Shown here: positions 43,292 to 51,959 of the stretch, piece by piece
Layout: each line of letters begins with the position of its first letter
Numbering within the stretch: the first letter of the stretch is position 1
Source of the DNA: Pseudoalteromonas xiamenensis
Lineage (GTDB): Bacteria > Pseudomonadota > Gammaproteobacteria > Enterobacterales > Alteromonadaceae
Assembly (NCBI RefSeq): GCF_042431545.1
Contig: NZ_JBHLYX010000001.1
Direction: 5' to 3' (one strand)
DNA: 64,000 nucleotides
Program-made: the position numbers and the translations under genes
The notes under the pieces: model-generated
Databases searched by the model: none
Told to the model about the DNA's origin: nothing
Seen by the model: the letters and a program-made list of their open reading frames with translations, nothing else

Positions 43292-43588
43292 TTAAAACAC
43301 GCGTTTGAACGGTTTTACGATACTTTCCTTGTAGACGCCAGCGTCTAGGTAAGGGTCAGCAGCAGCCCAAGTTTTAGCGGCCTCAAGCGAGTCAAACTCT
43401 GCGATAACCAATGAACCTGTGAATCCAGCAGAGCCCGGATCATTACTGTCGATAGCTGGAAGAGGACCCGCAGTAAATAATCTTCCTTCTTCTTTTAGCG
43501 CTTCTAATCGTGCAAGATGTAGTGGGCGAGTTGCTAAGCGTTTATCGAGCGAATTTTCAACATCGATAGAGTAAATCATGTACAACAT
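43292..43588 (-). CDS. yciI: YciI family protein
   Basis: A 98-residue protein identical in length to E. coli YciI and very similar: MLYMIYS start, RLATRPLHLARLEAL, GRLFTAGPLPAIDSNDPG and AADPYLDAGVY, with the His-Asp pair thought to be catalytic in this ferredoxin-like fold. The start at 43588 is chosen because it matches YciI and has AAGGA just upstream; the frame extends five more codons to 43603. The biochemical role is unknown. In E. coli yciI lies close to the yci-trp region, and here too yciB and trp are near. Confidence 0.93.
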   Translation of the reverse strand: MLYMIYSIDVENSLDKRLATRPLHLARLEALKEEGRLFTAGPLPAIDSNDPGSAGFTGSLVIAEFDSLEAAKTWAAADPYLDAGVYKESIVKPFKRVF

Positions 43589-43765
43589 ATTAATCCTTGG
43601 CACTTTTTATGTGATTCTATGGCGTATCTTAGACTGTCTCATGGGTATGTGTAAACGTAATGCGCCAGTAATTAGTTGGGTTTAACGGCATAACACTTGA
43701 AATCGTTGAGCTAAGACTGGTAGAGTCGGCCGGATATTGGAAAAAATAATAATAAGGTAGTTCGC

Positions 43766-45190
43766 ATGAGTAGCAATCGAGAGCATTTTAGCTCGCGACT
43801 AGGGTTTATTTTAGCGGCCGCAGGATCGGCAGTAGGTATTGGAAACCTAGTGGGTTTCCCTGTCTCTGCAACAAAAAACGGTGGTGGCGCATTTCTTCTC
43901 ATCTACGCATTGTTTGTAGCGTTCATTTGTTTACCTGTCATGATGGCCGAAATGGCGATGGGTCGAAAAGCCCAAAAAGACCCATATGGTGCCTACAAGA
44001 AACTGTCGGACCGTTCAACGAAATGGTCAATAGCGGGTATGCTTGGTGTGATCACGCCATTTATGATCGCGGTATTTTATATGGTCATCACTGTCTGGAT
44101 TTTCGGTTATCTTGCTCAGACAACACTCGGTAATTTGGACCTGTTAGCGCAACCTGAACATTTTGATACATTTATCAACAACACCAACGTATTCTGGTAC
44201 ATGATAGTAGTGGCTGTCATTGTAAATTTGATATTAGTTGGTGGTGTTAAAGAAGGGATTGAAAAGGCATCTAAAGTATTAATGCCAGCATTGTTTGTGT
44301 TATTGATAGGTTTAGTGGCATATGTGCTTACACTTGATAACGCGATGGCTGGTGTGAAATTTTATATTGTGCCGGACATTTCCAAACTTAATGCAGGTGT
44401 ATTGAACGGCGCGCTTTCACAAGCGTTTTTCTCGTTGTCATTAGGTATGGGGATTCTAATGACTTACGCGTCTTATATATCTAAAAAAGACGACATAGTT
44501 GGTGGTGCGCGTATGGTTGCCATTACCGATTCACTGGTCGCGTTTATCGCGGGATTAATGGTACTGCCTGCAATTTTCAGTTTTAACCCAAACACTAATC
44601 CTGAAGAACTGTCAGACTCGTCAGTTTCTATGATTTTTGTCTATTTGCCTAAACTGTTACTCGCATTGCAATCAGACATTGGCTACGTTGGCGCATCATT
44701 AGTTGCGGGTGTGTTCTTCCTACTGGTTTTCTTTGCTGCTATTACATCGCTTGTGTCAATTGTTGAAGTACCTACCGCTACATTAATCGAAGAAGCTCGC
44801 CTGAGTCGTAAAAAGGCACTCATGGTGCTTGCAGCATCTATCGGTATTCTTACTGTGATGTGTACGATGTCTTTTGGCATGGTTGAATGGTTAACCAAGT
44901 TTACTTGGTATGGTGGTGCTAACAAGAGCATGTTTGACTTGGTTTACGATATCTTCTACGACACTATTTTGCCTTTGAATGGGTTAATCGTGTGTATTTT
45001 TGTTATGTATAAATGGAAAAAAGCGAAACTTTCTGAAGAACTAGCTCAAGGTTGTGAAGGCTATGAAGGCAGTTGGATGGAGAAGTACGTTAACTTCTCG
45101 CTATCGACCTTTATTCCTGTGATTTTGCTCGCCATTTTTATTAATACTGTCGCAACGAAATTTTTCGGTACCAGTCTATTCGGTTTCTAA
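43766..45190 (+). CDS. Sodium-dependent transporter, NSS (SNF) family
   Basis: A 474-residue protein with about 11-12 transmembrane helices. The N-terminus has the first sodium-site helix FSSRLGFILAAAGSAVGIGNLVGFPVSATKNGGGAF of the neurotransmitter:sodium symporter family, with the unwound GNL(V)GFP segment. Bacterial YhdH/YocR-type members carry amino acids or similar amines with Na+. Weak AAGGTAG ribosome-binding site before the ATG. Single gene; substrate unknown. Confidence 0.92.
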   Translation: MSSNREHFSSRLGFILAAAGSAVGIGNLVGFPVSATKNGGGAFLLIYALFVAFICLPVMMAEMAMGRKAQKDPYGAYKKLSDRSTKWSIAGMLGVITPFMIAVFYMVITVWIFGYLAQTTLGNLDLLAQPEHFDTFINNTNVFWYMIVVAVIVNLILVGGVKEGIEKASKVLMPALFVLLIGLVAYVLTLDNAMAGVKFYIVPDISKLNAGVLNGALSQAFFSLSLGMGILMTYASYISKKDDIVGGARMVAITDSLVAFIAGLMVLPAIFSFNPNTNPEELSDSSVSMIFVYLPKLLLALQSDIGYVGASLVAGVFFLLVFFAAITSLVSIVEVPTATLIEEARLSRKKALMVLAASIGILTVMCTMSFGMVEWLTKFTWYGGANKSMFDLVYDIFYDTILPLNGLIVCIFVMYKWKKAKLSEELAQGCEGYEGSWMEKYVNFSLSTFIPVILLAIFINTVATKFFGTSLFGF

Positions 45191-45196
45191 GTGTTC

Positions 45197-45230
45197 AAAT
45201 TGGTAGGGTGTGTATACACCTTACCAATTT
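45197..45230. terminator. Bidirectional terminator hairpin
   Basis: AAATTGGTAGGGTGT (45197-45211) pairs with ACACCTTACCAATTT (45216-45230) with one G-T wobble and a 4-nt loop. It lies between the convergent NSS and CPBP genes and enters the end of the latter. Confidence 0.65.
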
Positions 45231-45874
45231 GCCCCAGAGTCTAGATATCCACCCAATCCCAACGTAAATATCCAAAGCCCCCACAAACTATGTTCTAGTA
45301 CACACACCAAAAGTGAACGGCTTTGTGCGTAAGTGTACGCAAATAACAAGCCCCCACAAAACGACAGCAGAATAGCCATCAAGTTATCGTAGACGCAATG
45401 AGCCAAAGCAAACGTTAACGCGCTTAGGATCACACGGTGTGATTTTTTCGGAATAATTCGCTTGTAGCGATGAAAGAAATAGCTCCTAAATATAAGCTCT
45501 TGTGGCAACACGGAGAGCAGCGGGTACACAATCAGTAGTCTTAGCCAATCTAATGGAGATTGCCGTGGTAGGGCAAACCAGTTGTCTTGATTGATAAGGC
45601 CATAAAGCATGCCAGAGAATAGCGCACCGATTAGGAAAAAGGTGAAAAGACGTTGTTTCACTGCGGAAAATGTACCTAAGGTTGTTAACCTAAAGCGCTT
45701 GAAATGCGGGTCGGTAAGTAACAAAAAGGCGCAGATCGCCATAAGGATTATTAATGCAGGAAGCAGCCAGTTAGCGAGTTGTGCTCGGAATTGATATGCC
45801 ATTAAAGGCAAACCAAAAAACACAAAAATCAGTTCACACCACCGATATTGAGAAGAGTTCAAGGTCTTGTTCAA
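45221..45874 (-). CDS. CPBP-family (Rce1-like) intramembrane protein
   Basis: A 217-residue membrane protein with six to seven helices. The three family motifs are LPQELIFRSYFFHRY (usually EExxxR; the first glutamate is Q here), FALAHCVYDN and LEHSLWGL. Active members are glutamate intramembrane proteases; bacterial ones are tied to bacteriocin immunity or protein processing. The Q-E form keeps one glutamate and both histidines, so activity is uncertain. No peptide or bacteriocin gene is adjacent. Confidence 0.85.
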   Translation of the reverse strand: MNKTLNSSQYRWCELIFVFFGLPLMAYQFRAQLANWLLPALIILMAICAFLLLTDPHFKRFRLTTLGTFSAVKQRLFTFFLIGALFSGMLYGLINQDNWFALPRQSPLDWLRLLIVYPLLSVLPQELIFRSYFFHRYKRIIPKKSHRVILSALTFALAHCVYDNLMAILLSFCGGLLFAYTYAQSRSLLVCVLEHSLWGLWIFTLGLGGYLDSGANW

Positions 45875-45995
45875 TTTATGGACTGTATGTTCAGACTATA
45901 GACCAAGAAAGGCAGCTTTGTGACGAAACTCACAGACTTGAGAAAATTTTGAATGCCGCGTCTAAAATAAGTTAGTTAGGCGCGGCACAATGTGA

Positions 45996-46562
45996 CTACT
46001 GTTCTTCTGGTAGGAACTTGTACACTTTAAACATCGTAAATACGATTGCGATAAACGTAATACCCATCAATCCAAACACTTTAAAATTCACCCACGTATC
46101 GAGCGAATAGTTAAACGCCACGTAAAGATTTAAGACCGCAATACTTAAAAATAGGAAAACCCAAAGTACCAGAAGCTGATTAAAAATTGCGTTAGGAATA
46201 TTAATTTCAACTTCTTGCTCTTTCTGTACTGAAGAGAAAAGGCCCATTAACGCTTTTTCCACTAAGTTGGTTTTAAAGAGCAGTTTCCCAAATAAGATGG
46301 ACAAGCCGAGTAGTGCGTAGATGATAGAGACTTTCCATTGAATAAACTGTTCGTCGTGAAATGCAAGAGTCATCCCTCCAAGCACCACGGCAATCCCCGC
46401 AAAAATCCAGTGTCGGGTTTCTATTTTTCCAGTAGAAACTTTGTAATACACCAATTGGACAATAGCAGCGATGATTAAAACGCCAGTTGCCCAAAAAATG
46501 TCGACGGTTTTATAAACGACAAAAAATAAAATAAGTGGCAAATACTCGAATAACAGTGCCAT
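45996..46562 (-). CDS. yciB: Inner-membrane septation-family protein YciB (IspZ)
   Basis: A 188-residue protein with five transmembrane helices and the YciB pattern: EYLPLILFFVVYKTVDIFWATG at the start, ETRHWIFAGIAVVLGGMTLAFHDEQFIQWKVSI, and NLYVAFNYSLDTWVNFKVFGL. YciB interacts with cell-division and elongation proteins and affects envelope integrity in E. coli. It lies near trp as in enterics. Single gene, divergent from the HU-family gene. Confidence 0.95.
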   Translation of the reverse strand: MALLFEYLPLILFFVVYKTVDIFWATGVLIIAAIVQLVYYKVSTGKIETRHWIFAGIAVVLGGMTLAFHDEQFIQWKVSIIYALLGLSILFGKLLFKTNLVEKALMGLFSSVQKEQEVEINIPNAIFNQLLVLWVFLFLSIAVLNLYVAFNYSLDTWVNFKVFGLMGITFIAIVFTMFKVYKFLPEEQ

Positions 46563-46696
46563 AAAATAAGTCTCTCCTAATAAGATAACGTGGTTTTACC
46601 AAGTTGTTCAAAGAAGTTCAAGATTGACTTTACTCATTAATTCCCATAGCCTGCCGAGCTTTTCGAGTGTCGTTGCGAGAAACAGAAGGAAAACGG

Positions 46697-46972
46697 ATGA
46701 ACAAAAAGTCGCTTGTTGAGCTAATGTCAGCACAAGCTGAACTACCTAAAACTCACGTAAACGCTGCATTAAATAGCCTACTTGCAATCATCACAAAACG
46801 TCTATCTGAAGGTGACCAAGTCCAACTTCACAATTTGGGGACGTTTACCCTGAGTTATCATCCCGCCAAAGAGGGTCGTAATCCACAGACAGGTGAGAAA
46901 ATTTTAATAGAGGGTGCAAACAAAGTGTTGTTTAAGCCTGCCAAAGCGCTGAAAGAGGCACTTTCTAATTAA
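46697..46972 (+). CDS. HU-family DNA-binding protein
   Basis: A 91-residue protein with the HU/IHF fold: NKKSLVELMSAQAELPKTHVNAALNSLLAIITKRLSEGDQVQLHNLGTF, then the DNA-arm segment RNPQTGEKILIEGANKVLFKPAKALKEAL. The ATG at 46697, with GAAGGA 6 nt upstream, gives the usual length; the frame runs further back to 46667. Residues in the arm tip (RNPQTG) are typical. It is a divergent HU relative rather than the main hupA or hupB by pattern. Its last codons lie inside the hairpin that probably ends the trp operon. Confidence 0.9.
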   Translation: MNKKSLVELMSAQAELPKTHVNAALNSLLAIITKRLSEGDQVQLHNLGTFTLSYHPAKEGRNPQTGEKILIEGANKVLFKPAKALKEALSN

Positions 46973-46982
46973 AGAAAGTGCC
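46957..46982 (-). terminator. Hairpin shared by HU gene end and trp operon end
   Basis: GGCACTTTCT (46957-46966) pairs with AGAAAGTGCC (46973-46982). On the minus strand it lies 15 bp after the trpA stop and is followed by TCTTTC. It overlaps the HU-family coding end. Confidence 0.6.
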
Positions 46983-46996
46983 AAAAAGAGTGGGAT

Positions 46997-47803
46997 TTAT
47001 CGATGTGTCGCTGCTTTCATGCTACGGACGAATTGAGTCAATGTAGTGAGCATGTTCGGAAAGTCACTAAGATTTTGTTCGATGATTTTGACGACGGCCG
47101 AACCACTGATTGCTCCTGCAGCGCCAGCCTCTAACGCAGCCTTTACATGCTCCGGTGTGGAAATACCAAAGCCAAGAAGTGCAGGCGCCGCTCGATAGCT
47201 TAGCAATTTATCAACAATGTCCCCAGCAGGCATTTCAGCAACGGTGTCTGTACCTGTTACGCCAGCACGAGAAAGCAGATAAGTATAACCTCTACCATAG
47301 GATGCGCATTGGCGAAGCGTATCATCGTCCGCGTTCGGTGTAGCGATAAAAATAGGGGCTATTTCATTTGCCATAGCCGCCTGTCTAAAACGTTTAGATT
47401 CATGCAGAGGCACATCAGCAACGAGCACGGAATCGACACCAACGGCGCGAGCTTGTTCATAAAAAGAGTCTATGCCCTTGGCAAAAACCAAATTTGAGTA
47501 CAGCAGCAAACCAATAGGAATGTTTGCGTTGTACTCTCGTATGGCTTTAATTATGTCAAAACTGTCTTGGGTATTAATATGTGCGTTCAGAGCACGGATA
47601 TTGGCAGACTGAATTACTGGACCATCTGCGATAGGGTCAGAAAACGGAATACCCAGTTCTAACGCGTCTGCACCGCCATCGATCAAGGCTTTGATTATTT
47701 CAATGCTCTGTTCTTTAGAAGGATCACCGAGTGTTACAAACGGTACAAATGCGCCTTCATTTTTCTTATTTAACTGTTCGAACAGTTCGTCATAGCGTCT
47801 CAT
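46997..47803 (-). CDS. trpA: Tryptophan synthase alpha chain
   Basis: A 268-residue TIM barrel that cleaves indole-3-glycerol phosphate to indole and glyceraldehyde-3-phosphate. The catalytic glutamate and aspartate are in ALELGIPFSDPIADGPVIQ; phosphate-binding GFGIS and GAISGSA follow. The start overlaps the trpB stop by four bases. It is the last gene of the trp operon. Confidence 0.97.
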   Translation of the reverse strand: MRRYDELFEQLNKKNEGAFVPFVTLGDPSKEQSIEIIKALIDGGADALELGIPFSDPIADGPVIQSANIRALNAHINTQDSFDIIKAIREYNANIPIGLLLYSNLVFAKGIDSFYEQARAVGVDSVLVADVPLHESKRFRQAAMANEIAPIFIATPNADDDTLRQCASYGRGYTYLLSRAGVTGTDTVAEMPAGDIVDKLLSYRAAPALLGFGISTPEHVKAALEAGAAGAISGSAVVKIIEQNLSDFPNMLTTLTQFVRSMKAATHR

Positions 47804-48984
47804 AGTGAACCTCTTTTCGCTAATACTTGGTGAACATGGGTTAGGTCTTTATCGCCTCGTCCACTTAGATTCACAACAAGGATGGTCTCTTCGGTTTGCT
47901 CTTCAGCGTATTTTAGCGCGTACGCAAGGGCATGGCTTGATTCAAGCGCTGGGATAATCCCTTCATTTTTTGCTAAGGCTTGGAACGCATCCAGCGCTTC
48001 GTCATCAGTGATGCCAACGTATTGCGCACGACCTGTTTCAGCCAAATACGCATGTTGTGGACCTACTGCGGGATAATCAAGTCCAGCAGACACGGAATAC
48101 GACTCCTCAATCTGGCCGTCTTGGTTTTGCATAATAAACGTGTAAGCTCCGTGCAAAATGCCTTTTGAACCTTTACAGATAGCCGCACCATGTTCCTCGG
48201 TATCTAAACCTTTGCCAGCAGGCTCTACACCAATTAATTTTACACTTGAGTCACCAATGAAATCGGCGAACATCCCGATTGCATTTGAACCGCCGCCCAC
48301 ACAAGCTATTACAGCGTCAGGCAAACGGCCTTCTGCATTAAGCACTTGCTCTTTCGCCTCTATCCCAATCATTTTTTGGAATTCACGGACAATTGTTGGG
48401 AATGGGTGGGGGCCGGCCGCTGTACCTAGTAGGTAATGTGCAGTCTTATAGTTCGCTGACCAATCACGAAGCGCTTCGTTTACTGCGTCTTTCAGCGTTC
48501 CAGAGCCCGCGGTAACCGGTATCACTTCTGCGCCCATTAAACGCATACGAAATACGTTGGGTTGTTGGCGTTCGACGTCTTTTGCACCCATGTAGATACG
48601 GCATTTTAAGCCAAGGAGCGCGCATGCTAATGCTGTCGCTACGCCATGTTGACCAGCACCAGTTTCAGCAATAACTTCATTCTTGCCCATTCTTTTAGTC
48701 AACAGTGCTTGACCTAATACCTGATTTGTTTTGTGCGCGCCACCATGAAGTAAATCTTCACGTTTCAAATAGAGTTTTACTTTCGGATTTTTTACTAAAT
48801 TACGCGTTAGAGTAAGCGGTGTTGGTCGTCCTGCGTACTCAGTAAGGAGTTGATTAAACTCCGTCAAAAACGCAGGATCGTTTTGCGCTTTTTCAAATTC
48901 TGCATCTAGTTGTTTTAATGCTGGCACTAATAATTCTGGGACAAACATGCCACCAAAATCGCCAAAATAACCTTTGTTACTCAT
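47800..48984 (-). CDS. trpB: Tryptophan synthase beta chain
   Basis: A 394-residue PLP enzyme joining indole and serine (397 in E. coli). The PLP lysine is in REDLLHGGAHKTNQVLG, with GGGSNAIG for cofactor phosphate. ATG 48984 (MSNKGYFGDFGG) is chosen, with GAGGTGG just upstream; the frame opens earlier at 49020 inside trpCF. It pairs with TrpA in the alpha2-beta2 complex. Confidence 0.97.
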   Translation of the reverse strand: MSNKGYFGDFGGMFVPELLVPALKQLDAEFEKAQNDPAFLTEFNQLLTEYAGRPTPLTLTRNLVKNPKVKLYLKREDLLHGGAHKTNQVLGQALLTKRMGKNEVIAETGAGQHGVATALACALLGLKCRIYMGAKDVERQQPNVFRMRLMGAEVIPVTAGSGTLKDAVNEALRDWSANYKTAHYLLGTAAGPHPFPTIVREFQKMIGIEAKEQVLNAEGRLPDAVIACVGGGSNAIGMFADFIGDSSVKLIGVEPAGKGLDTEEHGAAICKGSKGILHGAYTFIMQNQDGQIEESYSVSAGLDYPAVGPQHAYLAETGRAQYVGITDDEALDAFQALAKNEGIIPALESSHALAYALKYAEEQTEETILVVNLSGRGDKDLTHVHQVLAKRGSL

Positions 48985-48991
48985 GTCCACC

Positions 48992-50356
48992 TCAATAATT
49001 TCTAATTTGCGAAAAAGCATCGTTGATTTTATCTACACACTTTTTGCCAGGAGTAAGTTCGACTCCTGAATTTAAATCAAAACCGAGCGCACCGACTTTG
49101 TGTGCGTCTGGAATATTTGCTGCACTGAGCCCGCCAGCTAGTATAAATGGGGTTTTAAGGTCTTTGATGAGTTCCCAGTTAAATTGCTTGCCGGTTCCAC
49201 CGGATTGCCCATTCGCTTTAGTATCAAAAATATGTCGATCGACTAGTTCAAAGAGATCGGGCTGGACATCCGAAACACCCAATGCTTTCCAAATCTGACA
49301 ATTTACAGGCAAAAGATTTCGAAGCAGCGTGATGTAATCTGCGTCTTCATCGCCATGGAGCTGGACGGCCGCGAGCTTTAATGTATTGGCGTACTCAGCC
49401 ACTTCTTCCAGAGATGAGTTGACAAAAACACCCACATATTTAAGAGGCGCACTGTCGACCACTTCTCTTGCGCAGTCTAAATTGACGTAGCGAGGTGATT
49501 TACTATAGAAAATAAGTCCACCAAAAACAGCACCCGCATTATACGCGTTTAAAGCGTCCTGTGATCGAGTGAGTCCACAGACTTTGTTTTCACCCAAAAT
49601 CAACTGTCTACACGCATTGTCGAGACTTTGTTGTGCCATCAATGAGCTGCCCACTAGAAAACCATCAACAATAGGCGACAGGCGTTTTACATCTTGATGA
49701 GTGTAAATCCCTGATTCAGAGATGACCACGGCGCCATTGGTAATCAATGGGCGAAGTCGTTCTGTGGTCTCGAGGCAGGTAGACAAGTCTCTTAGGTTAC
49801 GGTTATTGATACCGATGAGGTCTGCCCCAAGCGCTTGTGCTCTAGCCGTTTCCTCTTCATTACTCACTTCGGTTAAAATCGACATGTTCAAAGATTTAGC
49901 AACATGTGCCAGAGCAGTGTATTGCGCATCGTCGAGCACGGATAACATTAACAATACGGCATCGCCACCGTAAAAACGCGCTAAATAGATTTGGTACTCG
50001 TCGATAAAAAAATCTTTACAGATAAGCGGTTGTGAGACTTTTGAACGTACATACTCAAGGTACTGATAACTACCTTGAAAATACTTTTCATCCGTTAGCA
50101 CGCTGATACAAGTTGCGTAGCGCGAATAGACCGACGTTATTTCGTCTAGGTCGAAGTGTGCGCGGATAAGCCCTTTCGAAGGAGACGCTTTTTTACATTC
50201 AAGAATAAATTGGGTGCCTTGTTGAGCAAGTGCACCAGTAAAATCACGCTTAGTAGGTCGTACTTTGTCTTTAAACTCGCTGAGTGGGAACGTAATCTTG
50301 CGCTGTTCAAGCTCTATCTCTTTGTCTGCGACAATGCGCTCGAGTACATTAGCCAT
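48992..50356 (-). CDS. trpCF: Bifunctional indole-3-glycerol phosphate synthase / phosphoribosylanthranilate isomerase
   Basis: A 454-residue fusion of TrpC (about 1-255) and TrpF (about 256-454), as in E. coli. IGPS motifs are FILECKKASPSKGLI, GINNRNLRDL and VISESGI; PRAI motifs are KVCGLTRSQDA, AVQLHGDED and LAGGLSAANI. It overlaps trpD by 8 bp. It performs the isomerase and ring-closing steps of tryptophan synthesis. Confidence 0.96.
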   Translation of the reverse strand: MANVLERIVADKEIELEQRKITFPLSEFKDKVRPTKRDFTGALAQQGTQFILECKKASPSKGLIRAHFDLDEITSVYSRYATCISVLTDEKYFQGSYQYLEYVRSKVSQPLICKDFFIDEYQIYLARFYGGDAVLLMLSVLDDAQYTALAHVAKSLNMSILTEVSNEEETARAQALGADLIGINNRNLRDLSTCLETTERLRPLITNGAVVISESGIYTHQDVKRLSPIVDGFLVGSSLMAQQSLDNACRQLILGENKVCGLTRSQDALNAYNAGAVFGGLIFYSKSPRYVNLDCAREVVDSAPLKYVGVFVNSSLEEVAEYANTLKLAAVQLHGDEDADYITLLRNLLPVNCQIWKALGVSDVQPDLFELVDRHIFDTKANGQSGGTGKQFNWELIKDLKTPFILAGGLSAANIPDAHKVGALGFDLNSGVELTPGKKCVDKINDAFSQIRNY

Positions 50357-51353
50357 GACTTACCTCTTTAATTAATTCTAATGTTTTTATCGCTTGACCA
50401 CTTTCTAACGTTGATAGAACAAAGTCACAGGCGACATTGAGCGAATCAAATCGACCTTGCATGTAGAGAAGGGCGGCTACATTGGCCGCAATTGCTGCAT
50501 TGTGTGCAGGTAATCCTTGTCCAGAAAGAATGGCGATGCTGGCTTTAGCATTGTAGTCTGGCGTATCCCCAGCAATCGATTCAAGTGAATAGTTTGCAAG
50601 TCCAAAGTCTTCTGGTGTGAGTTGATACTCGCGAATCACGCCATTCTTTAGTTCAGCTACGATGGTATTGCCATGAAGCGCGATTTCATCCGTTCCAGCG
50701 CCATGAACGACCATCGCATGTTTTGTTCCTAACTTTTGCAGGGTTTGAGCCATTGGTAAACATAACTTAGCATCGTATACGCCAAGGAGCTGTATGTCTG
50801 GCTGTGCTGGGTTGGCAAGTGGACCTAAAATATTGAAAATGGTGCGCGTTTTTAGCTCTGTTCTTACTGGCATCGCATGTTTTACACCTTGATGATAGAG
50901 CGGTGCAAATAAAAACGTAAACCCAGTTTTGCGTAAACATTCTTCAGCTTGGGCTGGCGACATATCAATATTGATGCCTAACGTTTTAAGCAAGTCCGCT
51001 GAACCTGATTTACTCGACACACTGCGGTTTCCATGTTTGACCATCGGGATCCCGCATGCAGCCGCGACAATCGCGGCGGTAGTGCTTACGTTAATGGTGT
51101 TTGAACCATCACCGCCTGTACCGCAACTATCGGCTGTCGCAAGTCCGTTAGAGTTAAAAGGAATAGCGTGTTTACGCATGGAAGCAGCAGCCCCTGCGAT
51201 TTCATCGACTGTTTCACCTTTCAACTTCAGTGCGACAAGCGCCGCGGTCAATTCAATATCACTCACGTTGCCTTGCATGATCGCATCGAAAAATGTTTGG
51301 CTTTGTTCAAAGTTCAATGACTCGTTTTTCAATAGAATATTGAGTATGTCCAT
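50349..51353 (-). CDS. trpD: Anthranilate phosphoribosyltransferase
   Basis: A 334-residue stand-alone TrpD, not fused to the glutaminase as in E. coli. Motifs are DSCGTGGDGSNTINVST (PRPP binding), KHGNRSVSSKSGSADLLK and NILGPLANPA. It abuts trpG directly (the trpG stop precedes the ATG) and overlaps trpCF by 8 bp. Confidence 0.97.
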   Translation of the reverse strand: MDILNILLKNESLNFEQSQTFFDAIMQGNVSDIELTAALVALKLKGETVDEIAGAAASMRKHAIPFNSNGLATADSCGTGGDGSNTINVSTTAAIVAAACGIPMVKHGNRSVSSKSGSADLLKTLGINIDMSPAQAEECLRKTGFTFLFAPLYHQGVKHAMPVRTELKTRTIFNILGPLANPAQPDIQLLGVYDAKLCLPMAQTLQKLGTKHAMVVHGAGTDEIALHGNTIVAELKNGVIREYQLTPEDFGLANYSLESIAGDTPDYNAKASIAILSGQGLPAHNAAIAANVAALLYMQGRFDSLNVACDFVLSTLESGQAIKTLELIKEVSHG

Positions 51354-51959
51354 TTAAGCCACTCCTTTTGCTAAAAAGTCTACGCTTTGCTTTAGTAATT
51401 GAGCCCCGTTTGGCGTGAGAATGGATTCTGGATGGAATTGAAAACCCAGAGCGTTGTCATTCTCATGGTAAATTGCCATCGGAATATCTTCATATTTCGC
51501 AATGACGTTTAAGCACTCAGGTACTGAGGTCGCCATTAATGAATGATAGCGAGCGACAGGTATGTTGTTGCCCATTCCTTCAAACACAGGGTGTGCCGAA
51601 ATATCGATAATCGATGATTTACCATGCACAGTTTGACCTGCGTGTCCAACAGTGCCCCCGTAACTTTGTGTTAGCGCTTGGTGCCCAAGACAAATGCCAA
51701 GCATTGGAAATTGACCGCGACATTTCTCAATGAGTTCCAGCAGACAACCTGCCTCGGATGGAGCTCCAGGCCCAGGTGAGAGCACGAGAATAACGGGGGC
51801 GGTTTCTTCTTTCATTTTATTGAATAAGTAGCTGGCATCGATGTTATTGCGATACACCACAAGGTCATGGCCAAGTAAAAGCAATTCGTCTACGAGGTTG
51901 TAGCTAAACGAATCAAAGTTATCTAAAAAGTAAATTTTGCATGGAGTTGATGTGGTCAT
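51354..51959 (-). CDS. trpG: Anthranilate synthase glutamine amidotransferase subunit
   Basis: A 201-residue class I glutaminase with the nucleophile in LGICLGHQAL, plus FLDNFDSFSYNLVDEL and the His-Glu pair in FQFHPESILT. It delivers ammonia to TrpE. It overlaps the end of trpE by four bases and is followed immediately by trpD. Confidence 0.97.
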   Translation of the reverse strand: MTTSTPCKIYFLDNFDSFSYNLVDELLLLGHDLVVYRNNIDASYLFNKMKEETAPVILVLSPGPGAPSEAGCLLELIEKCRGQFPMLGICLGHQALTQSYGGTVGHAGQTVHGKSSIIDISAHPVFEGMGNNIPVARYHSLMATSVPECLNVIAKYEDIPMAIYHENDNALGFQFHPESILTPNGAQLLKQSVDFLAKGVA

